The notes: generated by a model from the sequence alone, not told the origin. Counted from the stretch's first letter, positions 48,123 through 57,899 are shown. The stretch: DNA of 64,000 nucleotides from Hyphococcus flavus (GCF_028748065.1 NZ_CP118166.1:821501-885500), one strand, 5' to 3'. A program made the numbers and translations.

Positions 48123-48803
48123 TCAGCCCTGGGCTCGTGCGACGCGTCGGAGGAGGATAGCCGCACCGGCATGCCCTTCACTTGCCGCTTTCTGGCACCA
48201 ACGCTCAGCCAAGGTCTTTTCGCGTACCACAAGCGTGTAGGCTTCGCATAACCGAAAGGCAGCCTCGCGCGCCTTTGGAAAGCGGTCGATGCTTGCCGAC
48301 GCGGCTACCTCAAGCCATTTGACCATATTTTCTGGAGAGGATGAAACACCGTCACCTGTCTCGAAACGCTTGGCAAGCCGCCATGCGGTGACGGGATCAC
48401 CTTCCTTAGCAAGACTCTCCTCGATCTCAATTATCTGCTCAATGCTAGGCGCAGATTCGCCGCCATCCCGGCGCAAGTTCTCAAGTTCCACAAGCGCGAC
48501 ATAGTCACCGGCCAATGCTGCTTTGGCCAGATAGTCGACACCTGACGGGACATCACCGGCAAGTAGCTCCGGTCTATTAGCCGCCAGAAGAATCTTGCCT
48601 GCATATCTCTGCGCCTTAGCGTCACCTGCGTCAGCGATAGGATGCAACAGTTTCCATGCTTTCGAATATTCTCCGGCACGATAAGCTTCGACACCGCTCG
48701 CCAGACTGAAATTCACATCTGTCTTATCAGCGGCCGCTACGCCCAAAGTCGTCATTGTACAAACAATCACTGCAAGGGCTTGCTTGATGATAGGCTTTGT
48801 CAC
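48123..48803 (-). CDS. Secreted Sel1/TPR-like protein between mutS and glnD
   Basis: 226 residues; signal peptide about 1-24 (ending GVAAA). The mature part has Sel1-like repeats (YRAGEYSKAWKLLHPIADAGDAKAQRYAGKIL, VTAWRLAKRFETGDGVSSSP and the last AERWCQKAASEGHAGAAIL). It carries two Cys in the last third. Sits between two genes (mutS, glnD) that are often neighbours, 20 bases before glnD, possibly co-transcribed. Function unknown. Confidence 0.8.
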   Translation of the reverse strand: MTKPIIKQALAVIVCTMTTLGVAAADKTDVNFSLASGVEAYRAGEYSKAWKLLHPIADAGDAKAQRYAGKILLAANRPELLAGDVPSGVDYLAKAALAGDYVALVELENLRRDGGESAPSIEQIIEIEESLAKEGDPVTAWRLAKRFETGDGVSSSPENMVKWLEVAASASIDRFPKAREAAFRLCEAYTLVVREKTLAERWCQKAASEGHAGAAILLRRVARAQG

Positions 48804-48846
48804 AAAAGTGTCGCTTTTCTTGAGGGCTAGCGCAGAATTTGCGCCC

Positions 48847-51537
48847 TCATAGCTGATCCAATTTGGATTTCAACCGGTAAAGCGCATCAAGTGCTTCTTT
48901 GGGCGACATCGAATCGAGATTAAGCGCATTGAGTGCGTCGATCATTGTCTCATTGTCAGACGGCGCTTTTTCTTTGACTGGCTCTGCGGCAGCAAAGAGC
49001 GGCAGATCGACCAGTCCCCCTGCATCTTTCCTGCGCTCTTCCAGCATTTCAAGAACCGCTTCCGCCCGAGAAACGGCGGACGGCGGCAGACCAGCAAGGC
49101 GCGCTACGGCAACACCATAGGACCGGTCGGCCGGCCCCGCTCCGACTTCGTGCAAAAACACGACATCGCCGTTCCATTCACGGACTTTCATGGAAACATT
49201 GGAAAGTCTTGAAAGCTTCTCCGCCAGCGCCGTCAGTTCATGATAATGCGTGGCGAACAATCCGCGACAGCGGTTAACGTCATGGAGATGCTCAACCGCC
49301 GCCCAGGCGATAGACATGCCGTCAAATGTGGATGTACCGCGCCCGATTTCATCCAGCACCACTAGGGATCTATCGGTTGCCTGATTCAAAATTGCTGCGG
49401 TTTCCACCATTTCAACCATGAAAGTGGAACGCCCTCCCGCAAGATCATCAGACGCACCGACCCTTGAAAAAACGCGATCCACAACACCAATTCGAGCACT
49501 TACGGCAGGCACGTAAAGCCCTGCCTGTGCGAGAATTGCGATTAACGCATTCTGTCGCAAAAAAGTGGATTTGCCAGCCATGTTCGGGCCGGTAACAAGC
49601 CACAATTGAGGCTCGTCTGCATCACCCAGCCTGCAATCATTGGCGATAAAACGCTCACTGCCAGCCTTTTCAACGACAGGGTGTCGCCCCCCTTCGATCT
49701 CAAAGGCGTGACTATTATCGACTGTGGGTCGAACGAAATTTTGTTCGCGCGCCAGCACCGCCCCACTTGCAGTAAGGTCAATTTCAGCAACTGAGCCGGC
49801 GGCGGCCAATATGGCTTCGCGATGCGCCAGCGTCATCGAACGCAAGTTGCTGAAAATTTCGATCTCGCGAGCCAGCGCCTCATCACGCGCGCGCGTAATT
49901 TTTGCGTCAAGATCAGCAAGTTCTGTGGTCGTAAACCGCACAGCGCTGGCAAGGGTCTGACGATGAATGAACGTCTCGTCTTGCGGTGACGCCAAAAGTT
50001 TATCACCGTGGGAAGGCGGCGTCTCAACAAAATAGCCAAGCACGTTGTTATGGCGAATTTTAAGTGCCTTGACGTTAGTCTGCTCGCGATACTTGGCTTC
50101 GAGGCCGGCAATGACGCGTTTTGATTCATCCCGAAGCATACGGACTGAATCAAGCCCTGGATCATAGTCCTTTGCAACAAAACCACCGTCTCTCGCCAGC
50201 ATGGGCAGCGTATCACTCAAGGCGCTTCGCAACATGTCAATCAACGCAGAAAAACTTTCGCCTTTCTTATCTTCCATTACCTCCAACGCATGGGTGATTT
50301 TCGATGGAGGCGTCGGGTCGACATGAGAAATTACTTTAGCGAGTTCACGAGCCTTCATCAGCGTATCGCGGATAGCAGCGAGATCGCGGGGACCGCCGCG
50401 ATCCATCGCCAAACGGGAAACAGCACGCGCAGCGTCCGGTGTTTCCGTTAAAATCTCACGCACTCGTTGGCACAAGTCATGGGAATGTTCAAAAAAACCA
50501 ACCGCATCATGTCGTTCTTTGATGGCGTTACTATTCACAAGAGGCGCAGAAAGACGTGACGCCAATAATCGTGCGCCCGGGCCTGTGACTGTGCAATCTA
50601 CAGCCCACAGCAGAGACCCCTTTCTCGCGCCAGATTGTGTTTGCAGAATTTCCAGAGACGACCGTGTCGCGGCATCGATCACCATCGCATCGTCAATAGA
50701 AGCACTGCGTGGCGGACTGAGGGACGGTGTCCGCCCTGCCTGTGTCAGCATGACATAATTCAAAAGAGCGCCAAGCGCGCCGCACTCAGCGCGGGAAAAG
50801 TCGCCAAAGCCGTCAAGCGAGGCAACATTGAATGTTTCCAATATGCGACGCTGACCAGCAGTTGAATCAAAATACTGGGCGGCTTGCGGCGTGATTGTGA
50901 TGTCGCTTGAACGGTCAAAGATCTTGGCCCGCCAGGGATCGTCTTCTGGCAGTTCAGGCAAGACCAGCTCTTTGGGCGATACGCTTGCCAGGTCCGCCAC
51001 GAGCCGGTCCATACCGGTTTCACGTACGGACAACTCACCCGTCGAGATATCCACGCACGCAAGCGCCGCTTCTTCACCGCCACGCAAAATCGCAAGCGCG
51101 GCAAGGTAATTGTTTGAGCGCGCATCGAGGAGAGAATCCTCAACGATTGTCCCGGGTGTGACAATTCGAATGATTTCCCTGCGAACGACAGATTTCGAGC
51201 CCCGTTTTTTCGCCTCATCCGGACTCTCCATTTGCTCACAAATAGCAACCTTGAATCCTGATCGTATCAACTTTGCGAGATACGACTCATATGCATGGAA
51301 AGGCACGCCGCACATCGGGATGTCAGCGCCGCTGTGTTGCCCCCTTTTCGTAAGCGCTATATCGAGCGCTCCCGCAGCCGCTACAGCGTCATCAAAAAAA
51401 AGCTCGTAAAAATCCCCCATGCGATAAAACAACAACGCATCACCAGCCTCCTCCTTGATGGTGAGATACTGCACCATCATCGGTGTCGGCTGCGTTTTGG
51501 GCGCGGCCTGTTGTTTCTTTTTCGGTTTATCGAGCAT
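48847..51537 (-). CDS. mutS: DNA mismatch repair protein MutS
   Basis: Recognises mismatches. 896 residues: mismatch-binding motif RMGDFYELFFDDA near residue 40-52 (the Phe-x-Glu wedge), core and clamp domains, the ATPase with Walker A TGPNMAGKSTFLRQ, Walker B SLVVLDEIGRGTSTFDG and the signature HYHEL. The C-terminal end has the MSPKEALDALYRLK dimer helix. The mutS-glnD neighbourhood is typical of alphaproteobacteria. Confidence 0.98.
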   Translation of the reverse strand: MLDKPKKKQQAAPKTQPTPMMVQYLTIKEEAGDALLFYRMGDFYELFFDDAVAAAGALDIALTKRGQHSGADIPMCGVPFHAYESYLAKLIRSGFKVAICEQMESPDEAKKRGSKSVVRREIIRIVTPGTIVEDSLLDARSNNYLAALAILRGGEEAALACVDISTGELSVRETGMDRLVADLASVSPKELVLPELPEDDPWRAKIFDRSSDITITPQAAQYFDSTAGQRRILETFNVASLDGFGDFSRAECGALGALLNYVMLTQAGRTPSLSPPRSASIDDAMVIDAATRSSLEILQTQSGARKGSLLWAVDCTVTGPGARLLASRLSAPLVNSNAIKERHDAVGFFEHSHDLCQRVREILTETPDAARAVSRLAMDRGGPRDLAAIRDTLMKARELAKVISHVDPTPPSKITHALEVMEDKKGESFSALIDMLRSALSDTLPMLARDGGFVAKDYDPGLDSVRMLRDESKRVIAGLEAKYREQTNVKALKIRHNNVLGYFVETPPSHGDKLLASPQDETFIHRQTLASAVRFTTTELADLDAKITRARDEALAREIEIFSNLRSMTLAHREAILAAAGSVAEIDLTASGAVLAREQNFVRPTVDNSHAFEIEGGRHPVVEKAGSERFIANDCRLGDADEPQLWLVTGPNMAGKSTFLRQNALIAILAQAGLYVPAVSARIGVVDRVFSRVGASDDLAGGRSTFMVEMVETAAILNQATDRSLVVLDEIGRGTSTFDGMSIAWAAVEHLHDVNRCRGLFATHYHELTALAEKLSRLSNVSMKVREWNGDVVFLHEVGAGPADRSYGVAVARLAGLPPSAVSRAEAVLEMLEERRKDAGGLVDLPLFAAAEPVKEKAPSDNETMIDALNALNLDSMSPKEALDALYRLKSKLDQL

Positions 51538-51632
51538 GGCTCACTTGAAAAACTTTACGCATTCAAAAATCTCGAAATAGTTTGATCTTTTCGCAAAACT
51601 CGCGAGGATAGTCTGGTAAGCGTAACAATGAC

Positions 51633-52364
51633 ATGTCAGCCAGTCACACCACCAGAACAGAGATCAATATACGCGAGCAATCAACTCCGTTGATTGTGCG
51701 CGTCAACCGCCGCGCCAAGCAATTGATTCTAAAGGTTGATCCGATAGCTGGGGAAATCTTGGCGACAGCGCCGTCAAAACGAGCGATCCCCGAGGCGATT
51801 CGTTTTGCGCAAGACCGGATAGACTGGATTGCCGAACAGCTCAGCGATTCTCTGCGCGGCAGACCGTTTTCTGCTGACATGCGTATTCCCTTTGCCGGCA
51901 TTGAACATATTATCCTGAACGACCCTTCCTCACGAAGGTCCGTTCAGGTTGACGCCGAACTAATACCGGCAATCCGCGTCGGCGGTCAGCCGGAGCACCT
52001 GAACCGCCGAGTTTCTGATTGGCTCAAACGGGAGGCGAGAAAACGCATCACCCACAAGGCTGATGAGTACTGCAGGGCTCTTGGAAAAGAGCGCCGCCGC
52101 ATTAACATCAGAGATACAAGGACCCGGTGGGGATCATGCTCATCGGAGGGCGTCCTGTCTTTTTCCTGGAGGCTTATACTCGCTCCGCCCGATATCCTTG
52201 ATTATGTTGTCGCTCATGAGTGCGCACACTTGATTCATATGAATCATTCGCCAGCATTCTGGCGCGTCGTTCGTCAGCTAGGTGTCGATGCGAGAGCCGC
52301 GGCAACTTGGCTTGACCAGCAAGGACCAGCGCTCTTCAGCTATGGCGTAGCGGAGAACGGTTAG
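51633..52364 (+). CDS. YgjP-like M48-type metallopeptidase (DUF45)
   Basis: 243 residues; zinc motif HECAHLIHMNHSPAFW in the C-terminal part, where HEcaH plus a downstream His is the YgjP/WLM pattern. RRINIRDTRTRWGSCSSEGVLSFSW and APPDILDYVVAHE are also characteristic. Cellular target unknown. Divergent from mutS; its 3' end overlaps the convergent PBP gene by 4 bases. Confidence 0.92.
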   Translation: MSASHTTRTEINIREQSTPLIVRVNRRAKQLILKVDPIAGEILATAPSKRAIPEAIRFAQDRIDWIAEQLSDSLRGRPFSADMRIPFAGIEHIILNDPSSRRSVQVDAELIPAIRVGGQPEHLNRRVSDWLKREARKRITHKADEYCRALGKERRRINIRDTRTRWGSCSSEGVLSFSWRLILAPPDILDYVVAHECAHLIHMNHSPAFWRVVRQLGVDARAAATWLDQQGPALFSYGVAENG

Positions 52365-54268
52365 CCGTCCATCTGTAATATTGCGGCGATAGGGTCTTCA
52401 TCAATGACCGGAGCCACATAAGACGGAGGCGGCAAGGCTCGCGCCATCATCTCACGCCAAATGATTGCTGGCGCACGGCCGCCTGTGACATTGTTCATAG
52501 GTTTATTGTCATCGCGTCCTATCCAGACGACCCCCACCAGCCCGCCTGCATGCCCGGCAAACCACGCATCACGGCTATCTTGAGATGTCCCGGTCTTGCC
52601 CACAGTTCTGTAACCCGGAACTTTCGCAGCTCGGCCGGTTCCCCAAGTTACAACCGCTTCAAGCATTTCATTGAGTTCCGCGATAGCTTCGGCATCCGCA
52701 ACCTCGCCAACAACGGCGCCTTTACGGGCATAAACCAGATCACCATCAGCAGTCTCTATTCGTTCGACGAGATGGGGCTCGATTTGCAGCCCGCCATTTG
52801 CAAATGGCGCGTAGACGCCAGCAAGTCCCATTGGCGAAATCTCATCAACGCCAAGCGCAAGCGAGGGACCCGTTTCGAGATTCCCCTTCCACCCAAGCTG
52901 ACGTGCGATGTCACGCACACTTTGACGGCCGGTTTCTTCCTGCACGCGCACTGCGGCGCTGTTAAGAGACAACGCCAACGCCTCTCTCATAGAAACGTCG
53001 CCGTAATATTTATCTTTATAGTTTCCCGGCGCCCATGTTCCGATCGTAACCGGCGCATCAACAACCATGGCATCAGGTGACTTACCATTTGAGAGGCTTG
53101 CGAGATAAACAATCGGCTTAAACGCTGAGCCAGGTTGGCGCTGCGCCTGAGCCGCTCTGTTAAACTGACTTTTAGCGTAATCACGCCCGCCAATCATTGC
53201 GCGAACAGCACCTTCCCCATCCAGGAACACAGCCGCCGCCTCAACCTCATCCATCTCAGAGCCTGCCATTGCAGCCCCGGCAATCAAACCTGTTTCTGCT
53301 GCGGCCTGAACCTTTGGGTCGAATGTCGTGAATACAAAAAGATCTGCATCAAGATCACCTGTAATTTTCCGCGTTTCCCGCAACACCTGGTCTACAAAAT
53401 AAGGCGCTGCTTCAAACCGTGGGCTGGCCAATAGAACCGGATCAGCGATGACGCGGTCTGCCTGCTCGCGGGTCAAGAAACCTGCTTCGACCATTTGCTC
53501 AATAACAAGCCGCCCACGCTTTCCTGCATCATCCGGGTTGTTCGTCGGCGCATATCGCGAAGGCGCTTTTAATAGCCCAGCAAGAACCGCGGCCTCGCCA
53601 AGCGATAAGTGTTTTGCGCTTTTCCCGAAATACCGGTAGCTCGCGGCGTCAACGCCATAGGCGCCGGCGCCAAAGTAAACACGATTGAGGTAGAGCGTTA
53701 GTATCTCTTGTTTCGTAAATTTCCGCTCAAGCCAGACCGCAAGCATCAATTCCTGAATTTTACGCTTGATCGTTTGATCGCCAGTCAAAAAGACGTTCTT
53801 CGCGAGTTGTTGCGTAATAGTAGAGCCGCCCTGGCGGACTTCGCCTCTGGTGACGTTTACAATCAGCGCACGCAGTATCGATACAGGATTGGCGCCAAAA
53901 TGATGATAAAAATTTCGATCCTCAACCGCCAAAACAGCATCCGGAACATGAAGCGGCAAGTCTGCCAGACGTATTGGAGCGCCTTGCGACACGCCCTGAC
54001 GCATTATCGGTGAACCGTCCGCAGATAACAGCGTGATTTTCGGGGTGGCGCCTTCCCGCCAAAGCTCTGAAGAGTCAGGCAGGTCGCTAGCAAAATAGGC
54101 AAAAAGAGCTGCAAGGCCAATCAGCAAGGTCATGGCGAATACCCCAAGCTCGCCTACAGCTCGCGCAAATGGTGAAAAACGACTTACCTTTCGCGCTTTT
54201 GCACGGGAACGCCCTTTTCGGCGCTTTAAAGGCCGCTTTGCCTTACCTTTCGCTTTTCTTTTCGCCAT
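52361..54268 (-). CDS. Class A penicillin-binding protein (transglycosylase/transpeptidase)
   Basis: 635 residues. A very basic N-terminus (about 15 Lys/Arg in the first 31) precedes the membrane anchor at 41-60. GT51 domain: AVEDRNFYHHFGANP, then QGGSTITQQLAKNVFLT and KRKIQELMLAVWLERKFTKQEIL. Transpeptidase: catalytic Ser in RQPGSAFKP, SLNSA and KTGTS. It polymerises and cross-links peptidoglycan; closest to PBP1A/2C-type bifunctional enzymes. Confidence 0.95.
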   Translation of the reverse strand: MAKRKAKGKAKRPLKRRKGRSRAKARKVSRFSPFARAVGELGVFAMTLLIGLAALFAYFASDLPDSSELWREGATPKITLLSADGSPIMRQGVSQGAPIRLADLPLHVPDAVLAVEDRNFYHHFGANPVSILRALIVNVTRGEVRQGGSTITQQLAKNVFLTGDQTIKRKIQELMLAVWLERKFTKQEILTLYLNRVYFGAGAYGVDAASYRYFGKSAKHLSLGEAAVLAGLLKAPSRYAPTNNPDDAGKRGRLVIEQMVEAGFLTREQADRVIADPVLLASPRFEAAPYFVDQVLRETRKITGDLDADLFVFTTFDPKVQAAAETGLIAGAAMAGSEMDEVEAAAVFLDGEGAVRAMIGGRDYAKSQFNRAAQAQRQPGSAFKPIVYLASLSNGKSPDAMVVDAPVTIGTWAPGNYKDKYYGDVSMREALALSLNSAAVRVQEETGRQSVRDIARQLGWKGNLETGPSLALGVDEISPMGLAGVYAPFANGGLQIEPHLVERIETADGDLVYARKGAVVGEVADAEAIAELNEMLEAVVTWGTGRAAKVPGYRTVGKTGTSQDSRDAWFAGHAGGLVGVVWIGRDDNKPMNNVTGGRAPAIIWREMMARALPPPSYVAPVIDEDPIAAILQMDG

Positions 54269-54360
54269 TGCGGTATCAATCGCCCCCCGTGGTTAACGCT
54301 TGGTAAATGACGGAGCGCACGCGATTTCGCTTTTTGCCAAAATCGGTCATACTCTCAGGC

Positions 54361-54372
54361 TTACCTAAGTAA
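54361..54372. promoter_or_regulatory. Near-palindrome before the TetR gene
   Basis: TTACCTAAGTAA matches its own reverse complement at 10 of 12 positions, extended by one G-C pair. It sits 15 bases before the TetR start and in the gap shared with the PBP gene. A candidate autoregulatory operator, by position only. Confidence 0.35.
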
Positions 54373-54386
54373 ACTGCGAAGACCCA

Positions 54387-55010
54387 ATGAGTGAAGCCAG
54401 AGCCCAGAGCGAAGACGAACTGGACGAAAAAACACAAGCTATTGTGGCGGCTGCACGAAAGACATTCCTTTCGCTTGGGTTTGATGCGGCCAGCATGGAT
54501 CAGATCGCCCTTACGGCAGGCGTCTCCAAGCGCACCGTGTACAATCGCTTCAGCTCCAAAGAAGAATTGTTCGGCGCGGCAATCATGGAGACATGCAAAA
54601 ATTTGTTACCAGTCAATGTCGACGATATCGAAGCAAGCCTTCCCCCGGAAGAAGTAGTCCGAAAACTCGCCACTCAATTTTTACAAGGAATATTAGAACC
54701 CGAAGCCCTGTCTCTTAGGCGCATTGCCGCTTTTGAAGCAGAACGCAAACCTGAAATCGGCAAAGCTTATCTAGAGCATGGCTCCTATTGGATGGCGAAA
54801 CAGTGCGCCCCCATATTAGCGCGTCTTGCAGCGCGCGGCGCGTATCGGATTGAAGATGCAGAACAAGCTATTTGGCAGCTTGGAGCGCTTCTCACTGAAC
54901 CGCTGCACACGCAAGCACTGATGGGTGATGCCCCGGATGACCTCTCTGCTGCAATCGATGCGCAGGTCAATCAAGCTGTAACAACATTTAAGAAAATTTA
55001 CGGCGCCTAA
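54387..55010 (+). CDS. TetR family transcriptional regulator
   Basis: 207 residues. DNA-binding part: AIVAAARKTFLSLGFDAASMDQIALTAGVSKRTVYNRFSSKEELF (about 18-62) is textbook TetR. The C-terminal helical part belongs to the AcrR/TetR_C_7 type with FLQGILEPEALSLRRIAAFEAER. Ligand unknown. Divergent from the class A PBP gene, which may be a target; followed by a terminator. Confidence 0.93.
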   Translation: MSEARAQSEDELDEKTQAIVAAARKTFLSLGFDAASMDQIALTAGVSKRTVYNRFSSKEELFGAAIMETCKNLLPVNVDDIEASLPPEEVVRKLATQFLQGILEPEALSLRRIAAFEAERKPEIGKAYLEHGSYWMAKQCAPILARLAARGAYRIEDAEQAIWQLGALLTEPLHTQALMGDAPDDLSAAIDAQVNQAVTTFKKIYGA

Positions 55011-55031
55011 CAGACAACCTATCGGAAAGCG

Positions 55032-55075
55032 TAAAAAGAAACCGGCGCAGGCACCTGCGCCGGTTTCAATATTTG
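55032..55075. terminator. Bidirectional terminator between tetR-type and ompA-type genes
   Basis: A 14-bp perfect stem (55038-55051 with 55054-55067), containing CCGGCGCAGG, with a minimal loop. T-rich on the minus side (TTTCTTTTTACGC in transcript sense) and TTTCAATATTT on the plus side, so it can serve both convergent genes. Confidence 0.85.
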
Positions 55076-55092
55076 ATCGTTATAGGAGACGT

Positions 55093-56256
55093 TTACTCGA
55101 AAGAGATCATCACGTCTGCACGACGGTTAAGAGGCTCACGCACGCCGTCTGCCGTCGGTTTAGCAAGGTTCGTTTCGCCGTAAGCTTCCATTCGAACGCG
55201 ATCGGCTGGTACGCCGTTTGCGATCAACGCATCACGAACAACGCGCGCGCGACGCTCTGAGAGAGCTTGGTTGTAAGCGGAACCGCCAGAAGTATCCGTG
55301 TTACCTGCAACAACGACTGTGTCGATGTCATTTTCAAGAGCACGGGCGGAAGCTTCACGAATAAGGTCAGAAGCCTGTGAGGTCAGGTTCGACTTGTCGT
55401 AGTCGAAATATACCGTGAAGTTGACCGGGTCGAGGTCAGCAGAAGTATCTTCCATGACCTGCGGCGGGCATTCAGCCGTCATCGGTACGGCAGAACCGTC
55501 CCAGCAGTCCTTGAACTGAGGCGCTACCGGCGCTGGCGCAGAAGCACCAAAGTTCCAGCGAAGACCCGCGAAAGCACTGTGTGACTGGTTTGCGACATCA
55601 AAATTTGCAGGCGCGCCGTTAAGCGTGCCGGCATGCTCAGACTTCAGCGTATCGAAGTACCGGTAAGAAAGATCGAGCATCAACCCTTCCGCCAGACCGA
55701 TCGCAACACCAGCGATACCTTGATAAGCGAGGCTCGCTTCTGAACCGCCATAAGCGATTGAAAGAGGCGACGTCGGCGCACCTGGATTTACTGTGCCGGT
55801 AATGTCTGGGTCGACAAAACCAACACCGATACCGGCGCCGATGTAAGGTGTGAAAGAACTGGAGTTACTGAAATCATAAATCAGATTTGCTAGAATAGCA
55901 TGCGTGCTGAGGTCGCCAGTAATCGAACCGTTTGGCCAGCCAGAAAATCCTGCGCCATCAGAATTGATATGATCAATATCATTGCTGCGGTAGGAATACT
56001 CGAGCTCTGTACGGAAATTGTTGCCCCAGTCATAACCGAGAGCCGTATAGACGCCGATGCCATTATCATGTTCAGCCGAGCTATCAAAAACAAAAGGCCC
56101 AGGGGTCGTGCTAACGCCGTCATTGCTGACGTCGTTTTCGTGACCCATGTAGTTGAGGCCGGCGCCGATCGCACCATAAAGCCCTTCGTAGGCATTAGCC
56201 GCAGGCGCGATGGCCGTCATTGCTGCAGCTGCTAGCAAGGTCGTCTTGATTTTCAT
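55093..56256 (-). CDS. OmpA family outer-membrane beta-barrel protein
   Basis: 387 residues from ATG 56256, preceded by a very strong AGGAGGGG. Signal peptide about 1-22 (ending NAY), an eight-strand OmpA/OprF-like barrel (GLYGAIGAGLNYMGHEND, FTPYIGAGIGVGFVD, LDLSYRYFDTL, SAFAGLRWNFG), a linker with two Cys (FKDCWDGS, AECPP), and a C-terminal peptidoglycan-binding OmpA domain (FTVYFDYDKSNLT, GNTDTSGGSAYNQALSERRARVV). Probably an abundant envelope anchor. Confidence 0.94.
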   Translation of the reverse strand: MKIKTTLLAAAAMTAIAPAANAYEGLYGAIGAGLNYMGHENDVSNDGVSTTPGPFVFDSSAEHDNGIGVYTALGYDWGNNFRTELEYSYRSNDIDHINSDGAGFSGWPNGSITGDLSTHAILANLIYDFSNSSSFTPYIGAGIGVGFVDPDITGTVNPGAPTSPLSIAYGGSEASLAYQGIAGVAIGLAEGLMLDLSYRYFDTLKSEHAGTLNGAPANFDVANQSHSAFAGLRWNFGASAPAPVAPQFKDCWDGSAVPMTAECPPQVMEDTSADLDPVNFTVYFDYDKSNLTSQASDLIREASARALENDIDTVVVAGNTDTSGGSAYNQALSERRARVVRDALIANGVPADRVRMEAYGETNLAKPTADGVREPLNRRADVMISFE

Positions 56257-56510
56257 CTTCCCCTCCTCAGGTGGACTGGCCGTCAAGCCACGAAGCTATC
56301 GCAGCCTGCCGTTGAAATACGCGGGTTCCGTAGCGGGTTTAACGCTCGAAATATAGCCTGCTTACTGCGGAATCGCGCTAAATCAATTAATATCTCATTA
56401 ACGATGTTGCATCAACGCATCTTCCTCTGCAAGGCTGCATGCGGTTTCCCCACAAGGGTTGCGGCAGCGCAACACTTTTGCCGTTTTTATGACAAAAAGT
56501 AAGGTTTCAG
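56257..56510. other. Divergent gap between the OmpA and M28 genes
   Basis: 254 bases, AT-rich in the middle (56380-56410), surely with the promoter of the strongly expressed OmpA gene. I see no clear hairpin or operator. Confidence 0.4.
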
Positions 56511-57875
56511 ATGCGATCAATCCTTTCCGTCTTTTTAGCTTTCATTTTAGTCATGACCGCCGATGCGGCTGGCCAAACAGACAATGACAAGCGATTGCGC
56601 AAGGTGGAGGCTGCGGTTTCGGCCAGCAGGATCGAGGCGGATATCCGCCGACTCGCAGATTTCGGAACTCGCCATACTCTCTCCGAAACGGAGTCCGACA
56701 CCAGAGGCATTGGCGCCGCCCGGCGCTGGATAAAATCCGAATTCGACAGAATTTCGGCCGACTGCGGCGGTTGTCTGGATGTGATTTATGTCAGCGACTT
56801 TATCGAAGGCGAGCCCCGCATTCCTGAGCGCACCGAGGTTGTGAGCGTCATCGCAATCCAACGAGGCAGGTTAGACCCGGACCGCGTCGTCATGATGTCC
56901 GGCGATATCGACTCGCGCGTCAGCGATCCTATGGACGGAGAGTCCGACAGCCCCGGCGCAAACGACAACGCCTCAGGCATGGCTGGCGTTTTGGAAGCCG
57001 CACGGGTTCTTTCCCAGGAGGAGTTTGCAGGCACAATCGTCTACGCCGGTCTTTCGGGTGAAGAGCAAGGCCTTTTTGGCGGTAAAATCGTCGCTAAACA
57101 CGCCCTTGATGAAGGTTGGCGCGTTAAAGCTGTTTTGAACAATGACATGATCGGCAATATCGAGGGCATCGACGGTGTTATAGAAAACTCAACCTCACGC
57201 GTCTTCTCGGAAGGCACGCGTGCAAACGAAACGCCGGAAGAAGCAAGAACCAGACGCTTTACCGGAGGAGAAGTCGATTCCCCTTCCCGCAACCTCGCAC
57301 GTTATATTGATCGGCTCGCTGACGAATATATCCCAAACCTCGACGTCATCATGATATATCGTCTTGATCGCTTTTCGCGTGGAGGCCATCACCGCCCCTT
57401 CAATGAGGTCGGCATTCCAGGTGTTCGCATTATGGAAACGCATGAACATTATGACCGTCAACATCAGGATTTGCGCTCTGAAAACGGCGTGCAATATGGC
57501 GACGTAATTGAAGGCGTAAATTTCGATTATGCACGCAAACTCACGTCACTTAACGTCGTAACGCTAGCGAACATGGCGGCAGCGCCGCCGATCCCGGCCA
57601 ATGTCGAAGTGTCCGGCGCGGTATCCCCTTCTACAACCTTAAAATGGTCGCACGCAGAAGGAAAATCCGCAAAAAACCTTGCTGGCTACAAGGTTCATTG
57701 GAGGCTTACGGACTCACCGCAATGGACCAATAGTATTGATGTTGGCGCCGTTTCGGAGTTTACGCTCGAAAATATTGTGATTGATAATTACTTCTTTGGC
57801 GTGTCTGCGATCGCTAAGGACGGCGCACAAACGCCGGTTGTGTTTCCGGGCCCCGCGGGTAGTTTTGGCGAGTGA
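56511..57875 (+). CDS. Secreted M28 family peptidase with C-terminal fibronectin III domain
   Basis: 454 residues, signal peptide about 1-20. M28 aminopeptidase-type domain about 35-350 with PGANDNASGMAGVLEAAR (metal Asp152), LSGEEQGLFGG (catalytic Glu184 and metal Glu185), LNNDMIGN (Asp212) and METHEHYDRQH (His). Where the family has His in G-H-x-D, this protein has GDIDSR (Asp132). The last part (about 360-440, TLKWSHAEGKSAKNLAGYKVHWRLT) reads as a fibronectin III domain. It likely acts on peptides in the periplasm. Confidence 0.88.
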   Translation: MRSILSVFLAFILVMTADAAGQTDNDKRLRKVEAAVSASRIEADIRRLADFGTRHTLSETESDTRGIGAARRWIKSEFDRISADCGGCLDVIYVSDFIEGEPRIPERTEVVSVIAIQRGRLDPDRVVMMSGDIDSRVSDPMDGESDSPGANDNASGMAGVLEAARVLSQEEFAGTIVYAGLSGEEQGLFGGKIVAKHALDEGWRVKAVLNNDMIGNIEGIDGVIENSTSRVFSEGTRANETPEEARTRRFTGGEVDSPSRNLARYIDRLADEYIPNLDVIMIYRLDRFSRGGHHRPFNEVGIPGVRIMETHEHYDRQHQDLRSENGVQYGDVIEGVNFDYARKLTSLNVVTLANMAAAPPIPANVEVSGAVSPSTTLKWSHAEGKSAKNLAGYKVHWRLTDSPQWTNSIDVGAVSEFTLENIVIDNYFFGVSAIAKDGAQTPVVFPGPAGSFGE

Positions 57876-57876
57876 T

Positions 57877-57899
57877 TTCGATGTCGCATCGACATCGAA
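57877..57899 (+). terminator. Hairpin right after the M28 stop, no U-tract
   Basis: A perfect 10-bp stem (57877-57886 with 57890-57899) and 3-base loop starts one base after the stop codon. TATAAC rather than a T-run follows, so its strength as a terminator is unsure. Confidence 0.45.
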
